Origin: a virus
Reading direction: 5' to 3' (one strand)
IMG/VR virus record: IMGVR_UViG_3300031772_000013
Coordinates: 1 to 64,000 of that record
Length of the DNA: 64,000 nucleotides
Shown here: positions 22,357 through 29,165 of the stretch, piece by piece
How the letters are laid out: each line of letters starts with the position of its first letter
Numbering within the stretch: position 1 is the first letter of the stretch
The notes under the pieces: generated by a model
Told to the model about the DNA's origin: nothing
The model's database searches: none
What the model saw: only the letters and a program-made list of their open reading frames with translations
Translations under genes and position numbers: made by a program

Positions 22357-22517
22357 ATCGACGCGCTGCCCGGACCGTGGCTACGCACGTTGTGCCCAAG
22401 CTCCCCGCACTCGCTGCACTTGCGCTTGGCCGTCTTCTTCACGGCCTTCGCGGTCTTCTTCACGGCCTTCACGGCCTTCTTCACGGTCTTCTTCACGGCC
22501 TTTTTCTTAGTTGCCAT
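22353..22517 (-). CDS. Histone H1-like tail fused to a zinc knuckle
   Basis: This 54-residue protein starts at ATG 22517 with AAAGG upstream. Residues 3-33 are repeats of the type KAVKKT and KAVK, as in the C-terminal tails of histone H1-like and HU-fused proteins. They are followed by KRKCSECGELGHNVRSHG, a C-x2-C-x4-H-x4-H zinc knuckle. The underlying DNA is an 18-base-type tandem repeat (about 22432-22506). It would bind nucleic acid non-specifically, through charge, and by the knuckle. Its stop overlaps the next start (ATGA). Confidence 0.65.
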   Translation of the reverse strand: MATKKKAVKKTVKKAVKAVKKTAKAVKKTAKRKCSECGELGHNVRSHGPGSASI

Positions 22518-22528
22518 CTTGGTGCCTT

Positions 22529-22768
22529 TCAGTCGTCGAGATCGGGGTCGTCATCGTCGTCGTCTTTCTTCTTCTTCCGGTTCCGCCTGGTGCCGCCACT
22601 GAACCGCTCCTCGAACTCATCGACCATGGCGTCGGCGTACTTGGTCGCGGCAGCCACCATGTCCTCGACGAGGTCATCGACGTCGTCGATGTCGTCGGGC
22701 ATCACGTATCGGCTCATCGCATCATGCGTCCAGCCGACCCAGAGTTCTTTCTTGTCCTGATTCGCCAT
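22529..22768 (-). CDS. Acidic-tailed small protein
   Basis: This is a 79-residue protein. An aspartate-rich helical segment (PDDIDDVDDLVEDMVAAATK) is followed by a basic stretch (RRNRKKKK) and a terminal run of Asp. It lies just upstream of the H1-like gene. An acidic protein next to a basic one suggests a possible interaction; this is inference. Confidence 0.65.
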   Translation of the reverse strand: MANQDKKELWVGWTHDAMSRYVMPDDIDDVDDLVEDMVAAATKYADAMVDEFEERFSGGTRRNRKKKKDDDDDDPDLDD

Positions 22769-22791
22769 GTTCCCCCGAGGTACAACGCCTG

Positions 22792-23295
22792 TTAACCGTT
22801 GTCAACAACGTCCATGTCCGGCATCGGTTCGAGAAACCGCGCCAAGGTCCCCCTGTCGCCGGATCGGGCCGGCAACTTGCGCCGCGCGTGAGCGCGAACA
22901 CGACACACGATCCGCTCGACGTGTTCAGTGCGGTCGTCGCCCTTGGCGCAGAGTACCGTCGCAAACGCCGGTACACTCCGATGGCCTCGCTTCGCGTTGC
23001 ACCCAGCGCAACACGTGATCAGGTTGCTGGGGCGGTTCGAGCCCCCACGCATTCGCGGCACGACATGATCTACGGTTGCTTGGCGCGTGCCTGCGGGCAG
23101 GTGCGCCGGGTTCGCGATCGACACGATCGGGGCGGAGCACCACACACATTTGTACTCGTCACGTTCGTAGATACGTCTGCGCGTCGAGGGCTTCAGCCAC
23201 TTGCTCCCCTGGCCACGATTGCCAGCGGTGGGGCTGCGGCGATCGGAGCCGCGAACAACAGGACGTGCCGGTAGGGTCTCCGTCGCGAGGTTCAT
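22792..23295 (-). CDS. HNH endonuclease
   Basis: This is 167 residues from ATG 23295 (ATGA overlap). The HNH motif is clear: YKCVWCSAP, then ATVDHVVPRMRGGSN, then SNLITCCAGCNAKRG. The two CxxC pairs hold zinc and the VDH carries the catalytic His. Phage HNH enzymes act in DNA packaging, homing or host DNA breakdown. No terminase gene is adjacent, so the role is open. Confidence 0.85.
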   Translation of the reverse strand: MNLATETLPARPVVRGSDRRSPTAGNRGQGSKWLKPSTRRRIYERDEYKCVWCSAPIVSIANPAHLPAGTRQATVDHVVPRMRGGSNRPSNLITCCAGCNAKRGHRSVPAFATVLCAKGDDRTEHVERIVCRVRAHARRKLPARSGDRGTLARFLEPMPDMDVVDNG

Positions 23296-23642
23296 TCTGG
23301 CTCCCCTGCGGGCAACGGGATGATCGACTCGGAGCGAAGGCACAACACGTTCGAATGGTCGTGCCAGAAGGTCATCGTCGGGATGCCCTTGTGGTGCTCG
23401 CACCAGTCTATCTGTCGATCCCGTTTCGCGAGATCGTAGTCGTTGAACGGAGGACGTGGTTTCGAGGCGACGGTGCTCGCTGAGGGTGCGGGCGCAGGGG
23501 CGGCGGCACTCGCCGAAGATGCGGGGGCAGAATCGATCGGCGCCAGAACACGGACGCCGAACGGGATCACAACAAACGCAGCAGCTACGAGCGCTGCCGC
23601 CAGCTTGATCTGGGCGATGCCACTCATGAAGAGCGAGTTCAT
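23292..23642 (-). CDS. Membrane-anchored protein with Ala/Pro linker
   Basis: This is 116 residues from ATG 23642. A hydrophobic anchor (IKLAAALVAAAFVVIPFGV) is followed by an Ala/Pro/Ser linker and a small periplasmic-type domain with two Cys residues (DWCEHHKGIP, NVLCLRSE). A spanin-like or surface role is possible but not shown. Confidence 0.6.
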   Translation of the reverse strand: MNSLFMSGIAQIKLAAALVAAAFVVIPFGVRVLAPIDSAPASSASAAAPAPAPSASTVASKPRPPFNDYDLAKRDRQIDWCEHHKGIPTMTFWHDHSNVLCLRSESIIPLPAGEPE

Positions 23643-23824
23643 GCTCGGGCGCCGGCCTCGGCAGCTCGCCGCTTGCCTCGCAACGCTTGCTCGAGGATCA
23701 CGCGGATGACCGCGCTGGTCTTCACCTCGGCGCCGGCCGCTTTGCTCATGCGCTTCCGTTCGCGTTCGAGAGCGCTCTTCAGATCCCGCGGAACCCGGAC
23801 GTTGAGGGCCTCGTCGTGTGCCAT
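23639..23824 (-). CDS. Ribbon-helix-helix (CopG/Arc-like) regulator
   Basis: This is a 61-residue protein. ALNVRVPRDLKSALERERKR and KTSAVIRVILEQALRGKR form the strand-helix-helix pattern of CopG/Arc regulators. Its promoter (23831-23860) overlaps the perfect palindrome TATTGCAATA, a plausible autoregulatory operator. The predicted transcript would be leaderless or nearly so. Confidence 0.7.
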   Translation of the reverse strand: MAHDEALNVRVPRDLKSALERERKRMSKAAGAEVKTSAVIRVILEQALRGKRRAAEAGARA

Positions 23825-23830
23825 GCGCGT

Positions 23831-23862
23831 ATTCTAGCGCCTGCGCGCGTTGTATTGCAATA
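23831..23862 (-). promoter_or_regulatory. Leftward promoter with palindromic operator
   Basis: On the minus strand TTGCAA (23860-23855) and TAGAAT (23836-23831) are separated by 18 bases. They lie directly before the RHH gene, whose ATG is six bases after the -10. The palindrome TATTGCAATA (23853-23862) overlaps the -35. The RHH protein is the obvious candidate ligand. Confidence 0.5.
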
Positions 23863-23864
23863 TC

Positions 23865-23894
23865 TTGACGAGCGCCATCTCGCAGGATTAGCAT
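23865..23894 (+). promoter_or_regulatory. Rightward promoter candidate
   Basis: TTGACG (23865-23870) and TAGCAT (23889-23894) are 18 bases apart. They precede the PAPS-reductase-family gene by about 88 bases, leaving room for a leader with a small ORF. Confidence 0.45.
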
Positions 23895-23934
23895 CCGTCT
23901 CTCACCGTCGAAACCGTCGAAAGGGGCCTCCCAC

Positions 23935-23994
23935 ATGGAGCGCATCCAGTTCATCTGTCTGCGTAGTGATGAGGGATCAACATGCCCCGTCTAG
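23935..23994 (+). CDS. Upstream ORF in the leader of the PAPS-reductase-family gene
   Basis: This is a 19-codon ORF, MERIQFICLRSDEGSTCPV, with AAGGGG upstream. It overlaps the start of the downstream gene by 13 bases in another frame. It contains two Cys codons. A sulfur-responsive attenuating leader is conceivable but unproven. Confidence 0.25.
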   Translation: MERIQFICLRSDEGSTCPV

Positions 23995-24761
23995 TCTGCT
24001 GGTGGTCGGCCGGGATCGCGTCCTCGGTGGCTTCGGCCGTCGCGCTCACTGAGGCGGGGGACTACGAGGAGCGGATCGTCGCGTACTGCGACACATCCAG
24101 CTCCGAGCACCCGGACAACGCTCGCTTCCTCTCGGAATGCGAGGGTTGGTACGGGCAGCCCATCCTGAAACTCCGCTCCTCCGAGTACCGAGACACCTGG
24201 GAGGTCTTCGCAAAGACTCGCTGGCTCGTGGGGGTGGCCGGAGCGCGCTGCACGACGGAGCTGAAGAAGCTCGTGCGGAGGGGGTTCGAACGGCCCGATG
24301 ACGTGCACGTTTTTGGGTTCACCGCGGACGAGCCCCAGCGCGCTGATCGCTTCCGGGCGAACAACCCGGAGATCGACGCGAGGTTCCCGCTCATCGAGGC
24401 TGGCCTCAAGCACGCCGACTGTGCCGCGCTTCTCCAGAAAGCCGGCATCGAGATCCCGATGATGTACCGGCTCGGCTACCGGAACAACAACTGCATCGGG
24501 TGCGTGAAGGGCGGCGCGGGGTACTGGAACAAGATCCGACGCGACTTCCCAGACGTGTTCGCGAGGATGGCCGGCGTCGAGCGCTCTCTCAACGCCGCCA
24601 TCTTGAAGAAGCACCAAGGAGGCAAGCGGCTCCGCGTGTTCCTGGACGAGCTGGATCCGAAGTCGGGCAGGTACGAGGCGGAAGAAGCCGTCGAGTGTGG
24701 GCTTGCGTGCGGGAGCACGCTCGACGGGATCCAGACTGTGCTTGCGGAGTGTGGGACGTGA
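23982..24761 (+). CDS. PAPS reductase/ATP-pyrophosphatase (N-type) family protein
   Basis: This is 259 residues from ATG 23982 with AGGGA upstream. The N-terminus (VCWWSAGIASSVASAVALTE) fits the SxGxxS pyrophosphatase loop of PAPS reductases. Four later Cys positions (ARCTTELKK, NNNCIGCVKGG, ECGLAC) could bind an iron-sulfur cluster or zinc. Family members reduce PAPS or take part in DNA phosphorothioation (DndC-like). Many tailed phages carry stand-alone copies of unclear role. It is coupled by GTGA to a small membrane peptide. Confidence 0.75.
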   Translation: MPRLVCWWSAGIASSVASAVALTEAGDYEERIVAYCDTSSSEHPDNARFLSECEGWYGQPILKLRSSEYRDTWEVFAKTRWLVGVAGARCTTELKKLVRRGFERPDDVHVFGFTADEPQRADRFRANNPEIDARFPLIEAGLKHADCAALLQKAGIEIPMMYRLGYRNNNCIGCVKGGAGYWNKIRRDFPDVFARMAGVERSLNAAILKKHQGGKRLRVFLDELDPKSGRYEAEEAVECGLACGSTLDGIQTVLAECGT

Positions 24762-24874
24762 AGGACGCACTCATCGCCATCACCATCGCCCTCATGTTCA
24801 TCACGTTCGCGCTGCGGCATGAGGCTGGAAGAATTGTGGACGCCATCGACCGAGCCGGGATGCGTTGCAAGTAA
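24758..24874 (+). CDS. 38-residue membrane peptide
   Basis: This starts at GTG 24758, overlapping the upstream stop (GTGA). The sequence KDALIAITIALMFITFALR is a transmembrane helix, followed by a short polar tail ending MRCK. Coupling to the PAPS-reductase-family gene suggests co-expression. The function is unknown. Confidence 0.5.
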   Translation: MKDALIAITIALMFITFALRHEAGRIVDAIDRAGMRCK

Positions 24875-24886
24875 AGGACTACCGAC

Positions 24887-26176
24887 ATGAGCACACGACT
24901 CGATCTCGTCTTGCAAAAGCACCCCGATCACGCCGACGGGATCCGGCTACTCGCTTCACGCGACCCGTCCGCGAATCTCAAGTACCTCGACTGGGGCACG
25001 AAGGTCCTGGCGTCCAGCCAGGCGCTCGCTCCGGAGATCGCCGACGTCATCGATCTCTTTCATCAGTTCAGGGGGCAGTGGCACGGGAACCCGGACCGAC
25101 GTGGCTCAAAGAGCCAGCGCGTGCACCACGACATCTACGCATACAAGCCGCAACATCTCGCGCAGCTTCGCGAGCTTCTGTTCAAGATGAAGCGGGCGCA
25201 GGACAGTAGGCGCCGGAAGCGCGTCAAGCTCTACCGCATCGAAGGATCCGTCGAGGCCGACGTGGTCTACGATTCGCCCGATCTCATCGTCCGGCACATC
25301 AAGAACAAGAACGCCAGCGTCCACTACGGGCTCGGCACGAAGTGGTGCACCTCGATGCTCCGCGCCGGCTACTTCGAAGGCTACGAGGCGCAGAACGCGA
25401 CGTTCTTCTTCTTCGAGCGCAAGGTGCCGAAGGGCGACGAGTTCGACAAGGCGGCGCTCATGTTGCCGCGTAACGGCGACAATGATCGAGAGCAGTTTGC
25501 CGAAGCGTTCACGACGACCGATCGCCGGGTCGACATGATGACGCTCGCTAAGGCGCACGGGGTACGGATCTTCGATATCTTCCGCGAGGTCTACGAGCGC
25601 AGCGAGCGGTACCCTGGCTCCGCCATGTCCCGCGTCTACGCGGGTACGGCTACCCAGGAGGAACTCGAGGTCGTCTTCGCGAGCGCCGCCAAGGGCGTCG
25701 AAACGTGCTCCTTGCTCGAAGCCATCTGCTGCAACGATGCGGCGCCATGGACGATGCTGGAAGAGATCGCCCTTCGCGCTCCGGCGTTGTTGCTTGCTTC
25801 CTGGAAGAAGCGGATGCACGGCGGCGCGCATCACCGCAACCGAACTGTCAAGGAACTCGTGACCGCCGTGATGGCGGCCATGTCGATCCACCCGAACGTG
25901 CCCGAAGATGCTCGCGCGAAGGCCATCACGGGGCTACGGCGAAGGCGCATCAAGGTACACACAATCTGTCGCACGACGACGGCTCGGATCGCGGTGGGGT
26001 ACACAGGAAGCGACGGTGTGCGCGGTCGTCGACGTCTCCGTCGACAACGTCCCGTCACCGCGAAAGCCCTCCAGAAGCGCGCTGGAATGTACGAGCGCTT
26101 GGCGGCTCGAATCTTGAAGAAGGCCGCGAGGCTGGAGAAGAAGAAGAAGATTACGAAACGAAAGAGCCCCCGATGA
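24887..26176 (+). CDS. Large phage protein with a WCTS motif
   Basis: This is a 429-residue protein. The central part contains VHYGLGTKWCTSM and AQNATFFFFERKVP, a pattern (tKWC followed by an aromatic strand) seen in uncharacterised phage proteins. The C-terminus is strongly basic (ILKKAARLEKKKKITKRK). It overlaps the Acb2/Tad1-like gene by ATGA. It may bind nucleic acid through its tail. The function is unknown. Confidence 0.65.
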   Translation: MSTRLDLVLQKHPDHADGIRLLASRDPSANLKYLDWGTKVLASSQALAPEIADVIDLFHQFRGQWHGNPDRRGSKSQRVHHDIYAYKPQHLAQLRELLFKMKRAQDSRRRKRVKLYRIEGSVEADVVYDSPDLIVRHIKNKNASVHYGLGTKWCTSMLRAGYFEGYEAQNATFFFFERKVPKGDEFDKAALMLPRNGDNDREQFAEAFTTTDRRVDMMTLAKAHGVRIFDIFREVYERSERYPGSAMSRVYAGTATQEELEVVFASAAKGVETCSLLEAICCNDAAPWTMLEEIALRAPALLLASWKKRMHGGAHHRNRTVKELVTAVMAAMSIHPNVPEDARAKAITGLRRRRIKVHTICRTTTARIAVGYTGSDGVRGRRRLRRQRPVTAKALQKRAGMYERLAARILKKAARLEKKKKITKRKSPR

Positions 26177-26502
26177 AACAGAAACTCAACGAGAGACACG
26201 AGATCGACGCAGTCGGCAACCCGGGAGGCGGCGAGACCGCCGCGACGGGCATCGCCATCCGTTGGCAGAACGGCCCACTCGGGCGAGGCTCAGACCGCAA
26301 GGAGCCGAACGGCGCCTTCGTCGAGGGTGTCCTCCAGGCCGCCATCGGGCGCCTTGAGTTCTACCAGAAGGCGAACGGCAGCAAGTTCGCTTGCCGCGAG
26401 AACGCCATCGCGCTCACGCACCTCGAAACCGCGCTTCTCTGGCTGGAGAAGCGCACCAGGGGACGCGAGGAGCGCGAGGTCGAAGGGACGCACACACCGT
26501 GA
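26173..26502 (+). CDS. Acb2/Tad1-like cyclic-nucleotide sponge
   Basis: This is a 109-residue protein. An N-terminal segment (AIRWQNGPLG then NGAFVEGVLQAAIGRLEFYQ) is followed by FACRENAIALTHLETALLWL and EKRTRGREEREVEGTH. This matches the pattern of Acb2/Tad1 hairpin-domain proteins (DUF7681-like). Acb2 sequesters cyclic oligonucleotides made by CBASS and Tad1 sequesters Thoeris signals, so the likely role is anti-defence. The match is by remembered motif; ligand-binding residues were not verified. Confidence 0.65.
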   Translation: MKQKLNERHEIDAVGNPGGGETAATGIAIRWQNGPLGRGSDRKEPNGAFVEGVLQAAIGRLEFYQKANGSKFACRENAIALTHLETALLWLEKRTRGREEREVEGTHTP

Positions 26503-26846
26503 AAGACCAGATGCGCCTGGGGACTGAGATCGAGCCGGAACGAGGGGCGGCGAGCGCGTCACCTAGAGCCGAGGTGCTTTGGTTCGCTCAGGAAATGGAA
26601 GGGAAACTCAGAGCGAACGACCACAAGGGGCACTGGGACGGGTGTCGGTTCGACTACCTGTCTCGTCGACTCGCCGAAGAATCGGAGGAGTTAAATAAGG
26701 CGATCCTGGCTTCGTCGGGACAAATCACTCTCACTAGAGCGGAGGCCGATCGCATCATTCACGAGGCCGCCGACGTGGCGAACTTCGCGATGATGATCGC
26801 GGACAACGCGAAGCGTCTGCGGGGAGGAGGCGACACAGAGCGATGA
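26499..26846 (+). CDS. MazG-like nucleotide pyrophosphohydrolase
   Basis: This is 115 residues from GTG 26499 (GTGA overlap). RRLAEESEELNKAI supplies the E-E-x-x-E metal-binding helix and IHEAADVANFAMMIAD the second E-x-x-D helix of the all-alpha NTP-PPase fold. Phage MazG-like enzymes degrade nucleotides, including ppGpp-type alarmones. The N-terminus (KDQMRLGTEIEPERGAA) is closely similar to that of the next protein. Confidence 0.7.
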   Translation: MKDQMRLGTEIEPERGAASASPRAEVLWFAQEMEGKLRANDHKGHWDGCRFDYLSRRLAEESEELNKAILASSGQITLTRAEADRIIHEAADVANFAMMIADNAKRLRGGGDTER

Positions 26847-27133
26847 TGAAAGATCAGATACGTTTCGGGTCTGAGACCGAGCCAGGTAGAGGCGCAGCGA
26901 TCCGGCGACACGACGGGGGCCTAGGGGTCGGGACCTTCATGGAAGTGAAGGATGGCCAACCGATCCCCGAAGGCGCCGAACTCATCCAGGTCGGAGCTGA
27001 GGACAGTGACGGTTGGCGCGACGTGACGACGGTCTACAAGTCCGAGCGTAGCGGGCCGGCGCAGGTCGCGACCCCGAAGTATCGTGAGGGACACGACAGG
27101 ATTTTCGGGAAGCAGAAAATGGGGCTGGCGTGA
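26843..27133 (+). CDS. Hypothetical protein sharing its N-terminus with the MazG-like protein
   Basis: This is a 96-residue protein. Its start (KDQIRFGSETEPGRGAA) matches the MazG-like protein in about 12 of 17 positions, after which the two diverge. The rest is beta-rich (GTFMEVKDGQPIPEGAELIQ). It overlaps both neighbours by four bases. No family was recognised. Confidence 0.6.
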   Translation: MMKDQIRFGSETEPGRGAAIRRHDGGLGVGTFMEVKDGQPIPEGAELIQVGAEDSDGWRDVTTVYKSERSGPAQVATPKYREGHDRIFGKQKMGLA

Positions 27134-27345
27134 GCGTCTTCAATTCAGAGCCAGTGTGTCTATCGTGCGGCAAACCGCCCGACATGGAAATCACGTCGAC
27201 TTTCCGTGCGCTCACAGCACACGGAGAACGAACGAGTGAGTTGATCAAAAAGGCGGGCACAGCCGTCCAATGGGCATGCGTGAAGTGCTTGATGAAAGCA
27301 GGAAAGGCGGCTGTGAGCGGCGACTTCGCGGAGGAGGAACTGTGA
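27130..27345 (+). CDS. Small zinc-finger protein
   Basis: This is a 71-residue protein with PVCLSCGKPP and WACVKCLMK, a pair of CxxC knuckles separated by a helix. It starts at GTG 27130 (GTGA overlap). It is probably zinc binding; the function is unknown. Confidence 0.65.
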   Translation: MSVFNSEPVCLSCGKPPDMEITSTFRALTAHGERTSELIKKAGTAVQWACVKCLMKAGKAAVSGDFAEEEL

Positions 27346-27998
27346 TGAGCTACCCAGAGAAAATTCCCGTCGACGGAATTATCGACAGAGACGGGCGCAT
27401 CACGTACATCGGAGACGCGATGTACAGTCACGGGGACGGTTTCTACAAGTGCCTCGCGCGGGTTGATGAAACGCTCTGTATCGTCGAGGTACGAATCAAA
27501 TTAGGAGAGACTATTCCACAACTCGACAACGCCTCCGTCGCTCGGCCCATCATCACACCCTCGAACCAATCCCGCATCGCCATCTGGGTCCGCTCAACCT
27601 TCGGCGACGCCGTTGCCACGGACGTCCCCGAGCGTGCTCTTCGCGTCGCCGAGGAGGCCCTTGAGTTGACGCAAGCCTGCGGCCTGGACGCCGCAACACT
27701 TCACCGCCTGGTCGACTACGTCTTCGCTCGGCCGGTCGGCGAGGTCGAGCAAGAGATCGCTGGCTGCATGGTGACCATCTACTCGGCGGCCTCGACGCTC
27801 GGCATCGACGCAGACGCGGTGCTTGAGGCTGAGCTCGCAAGGATCCATCGGCCAGAGATCATCGAACGATGTCGTCGCCGCCAAGTGGAGAAGCGGGCTG
27901 CGCTCGTGGCGACCTCCGAGCGCGAGTGCGCGTGCAGTAGGCCCTCCACGTGCGAGAGCGGCTGGTGCGGGACGATCTGCGGCTTCTCGCCGATGTGA
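27345..27998 (+). CDS. MazG-like/NTP-PPase-family phage protein
   Basis: This is taken as 217 residues from ATG 27345 (GTG 27342 is possible). After an N-terminal beta domain, residues about 68-165 read RIAIWVRSTFGDAVATDVPE, RALRVAEEALELTQACGL and VEQEIAGCMVTIYSAASTLG. This fits the E-E-x-x-E plus E-x-x-x-D type pattern of helical NTP pyrophosphatases. A Cys-rich tail follows. It would be the second such enzyme within 1 kb. Confidence 0.6.
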   Translation: MSYPEKIPVDGIIDRDGRITYIGDAMYSHGDGFYKCLARVDETLCIVEVRIKLGETIPQLDNASVARPIITPSNQSRIAIWVRSTFGDAVATDVPERALRVAEEALELTQACGLDAATLHRLVDYVFARPVGEVEQEIAGCMVTIYSAASTLGIDADAVLEAELARIHRPEIIERCRRRQVEKRAALVATSERECACSRPSTCESGWCGTICGFSPM

Positions 27999-28005
27999 GG
28001 CCAAG

Positions 28006-28221
28006 ATGGATGCCTATGCAGTCTGCCGCTACGTGAAGCGATACCACGAGAAAAACTGCTACGCGCCCGATCGTTCGAAGCTCGGTTGCTACGACACCTT
28101 CGTCGAGATGCTCATCAAGAACGACATCATCAAGGAGTTGCCGCTGTACGAGGGGGGACCACCCGTGCTCGTGGTGCTCACCGAGAAGGGGATGCGGATG
28201 GCGAAAGAGAAGCGTCGATGA
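28006..28221 (+). CDS. Small winged-helix-like protein
   Basis: This is 71 residues from ATG 28006. The helix-rich sequence ends with a beta-hairpin-like segment (ELPLYEGGPPVLVVLTEKGM), compatible with a winged helix DNA-binding domain. It is the last gene before the 28287 terminator apart from the overlapping small ORF. The function is unknown. Confidence 0.55.
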   Translation: MDAYAVCRYVKRYHEKNCYAPDRSKLGCYDTFVEMLIKNDIIKELPLYEGGPPVLVVLTEKGMRMAKEKRR

Positions 28222-28340
28222 TGGACAAATCACGTCGGGACCGCTACGTTTCTCCTTCGAGCAAGTGCCTCCAGCACACGCTCCCGCCCGCAGCCTCTTT
28301 CGACGGGGGCTGCGGGTTCTCTTTTTGGCGGATCGCGTGA
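28218..28340 (+). CDS. 40-residue ORF spanning a terminator (possible leader peptide)
   Basis: It starts at ATG 28218 in an ATGA overlap and stops at 28338-28340 in a GTGA overlap with the next gene. That is the pattern of real genes here, yet the rho-independent terminator lies wholly inside it. Translation through the hairpin could prevent termination, so this may be an attenuator leader. Alternatively the ORF is fortuitous. Confidence 0.35.
   Translation: MMDKSRRDRYVSPSSKCLQHTLPPAASFDGGCGFSFWRIA
28287..28326 (+). terminator. Rho-independent terminator
   Basis: CCCGCAGCC (28287-28295) pairs with GGCTGCGGG (28308-28316) and is followed by ttctcttttt. This is a textbook intrinsic terminator for the plus-strand operon. 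Confidence 0.8.
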
Positions 28341-28573
28341 AGCGTGACAACACGCTTCGGCGCTGGACCGTGCTCCTTGAGATTTCTCAAGATGAGCGCA
28401 CCGGGGCGGCGGTAGAGGTGTCCGGAAACGATGAACGATGGACTTGGCGCGTGATCGGAAAATCACGCGGCGAAAGCCTCTCCAGAAAGTCGGCCCGAGC
28501 CGCAGTTCGCCACTACGTTCGCAAACTACCGAGTGTTCTGAAAACCGACCGACAGTTGAGTCTATTTCCATGA
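28337..28573 (+). CDS. Hypothetical protein
   Basis: This is 78 residues from GTG 28337, just after the terminator. It has a beta-rich start (RRWTVLLEISQDERTGAAVE), a WTWRVIGKSRGE strand and a basic helix (KSARAAVRHYVRK). It ends SLFP. It is coupled to the following gene (ATGA). No family was recognised. Confidence 0.6.
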   Translation: MKRDNTLRRWTVLLEISQDERTGAAVEVSGNDERWTWRVIGKSRGESLSRKSARAAVRHYVRKLPSVLKTDRQLSLFP

Positions 28574-28770
28574 CCATGACCGACACCGCCCCGATTGGTA
28601 TCTTGATCCCGGAGTCTCTGCTCACCGTGGATACCCCCGAGGCTGCGGCTGCCATCCACTCGACCGCCGGCCTCAAGTCCGTTCTGCTTCACTCGCCCAC
28701 TCCGGACGGCGGATGCTCGTGCGGCAAGATCCACGACAAGTCTGTGGGCAGAGTGAAGAGGTCGAGCTGA
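28570..28770 (+). CDS. Hypothetical small protein
   Basis: This is 66 residues from ATG 28570. The C-terminal segment GGCSCGKIHDKSVG contains a CxC pair and a His that could bind metal. It ends ten bases before a convergent gene. No family was recognised. Confidence 0.6.
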   Translation: MTMTDTAPIGILIPESLLTVDTPEAAAAIHSTAGLKSVLLHSPTPDGGCSCGKIHDKSVGRVKRSS

Positions 28771-28779
28771 GAACTTTTT

Positions 28780-28989
28780 TCACTTCTCCCCCACCCACCC
28801 GCACTTCTGGCACTGCCCCATCTTCAGGGGTCCAGTGACGAACGCGAGCGCCCGGGTGAAGTCCTCGATGAGCCGACACCCGCAGCAGCGACAGGTGTTG
28901 CGCATGCGCATCTCGATCGGCAGTAACATGAAGTGCTGACGGTCTCGTTGCGCCTCGATGCCGGCGAGAATTTCTTTTTCTGTCCTCAT
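28780..28989 (-). CDS. Small zinc-finger protein
   Basis: This is 69 residues from ATG 28989. Cys pairs at NTCRCCGCRL and GQCQKCGWVG suggest a zinc ribbon. It is the last gene of the leftward replication operon, overlapping the preceding stop (TGATG). Confidence 0.65.
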   Translation of the reverse strand: MRTEKEILAGIEAQRDRQHFMLLPIEMRMRNTCRCCGCRLIEDFTRALAFVTGPLKMGQCQKCGWVGEK

Positions 28990-29165
28990 CAGTATCCGTT
29001 CTTGCTGGCCCAGTTGTCGCCGTTCAAGATGAACGTGCTCTGCGAGATCAAGCGCGTCGCCTCGGCCTTGCCGCACGCAGGGCAGATCCTCGATGGCTCT
29101 TCTGTGATCTTCTGGTCGGTTTCCCACGTGTGCTTGCAGGCACGGCACAAGTACTCGTACGTCAT
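28989..29165 (-). CDS. FmdB-like zinc-ribbon protein
   Basis: This 58-residue protein begins MTYEYLCRACKHTWETDQKI, followed by PSRICPACGKAEATRLISQS and ending LNGDNWASKNGY. It matches the FmdB/CxxC regulatory family pattern (Y-x-C-x2-C, P-x-C-P-x-C-G, F-x-L-x-G-x-x-W). These are probably regulatory or nucleic-acid-binding proteins. Confidence 0.65.
   Translation of the reverse strand: MTYEYLCRACKHTWETDQKITEEPSRICPACGKAEATRLISQSTFILNGDNWASKNGY

Noticed and set aside
22430-22510. Short tandem DNA repeat as a regulatory or CRISPR-like repeat
   Set aside because: It is explained by KAVKKT codons in the H1-like gene.
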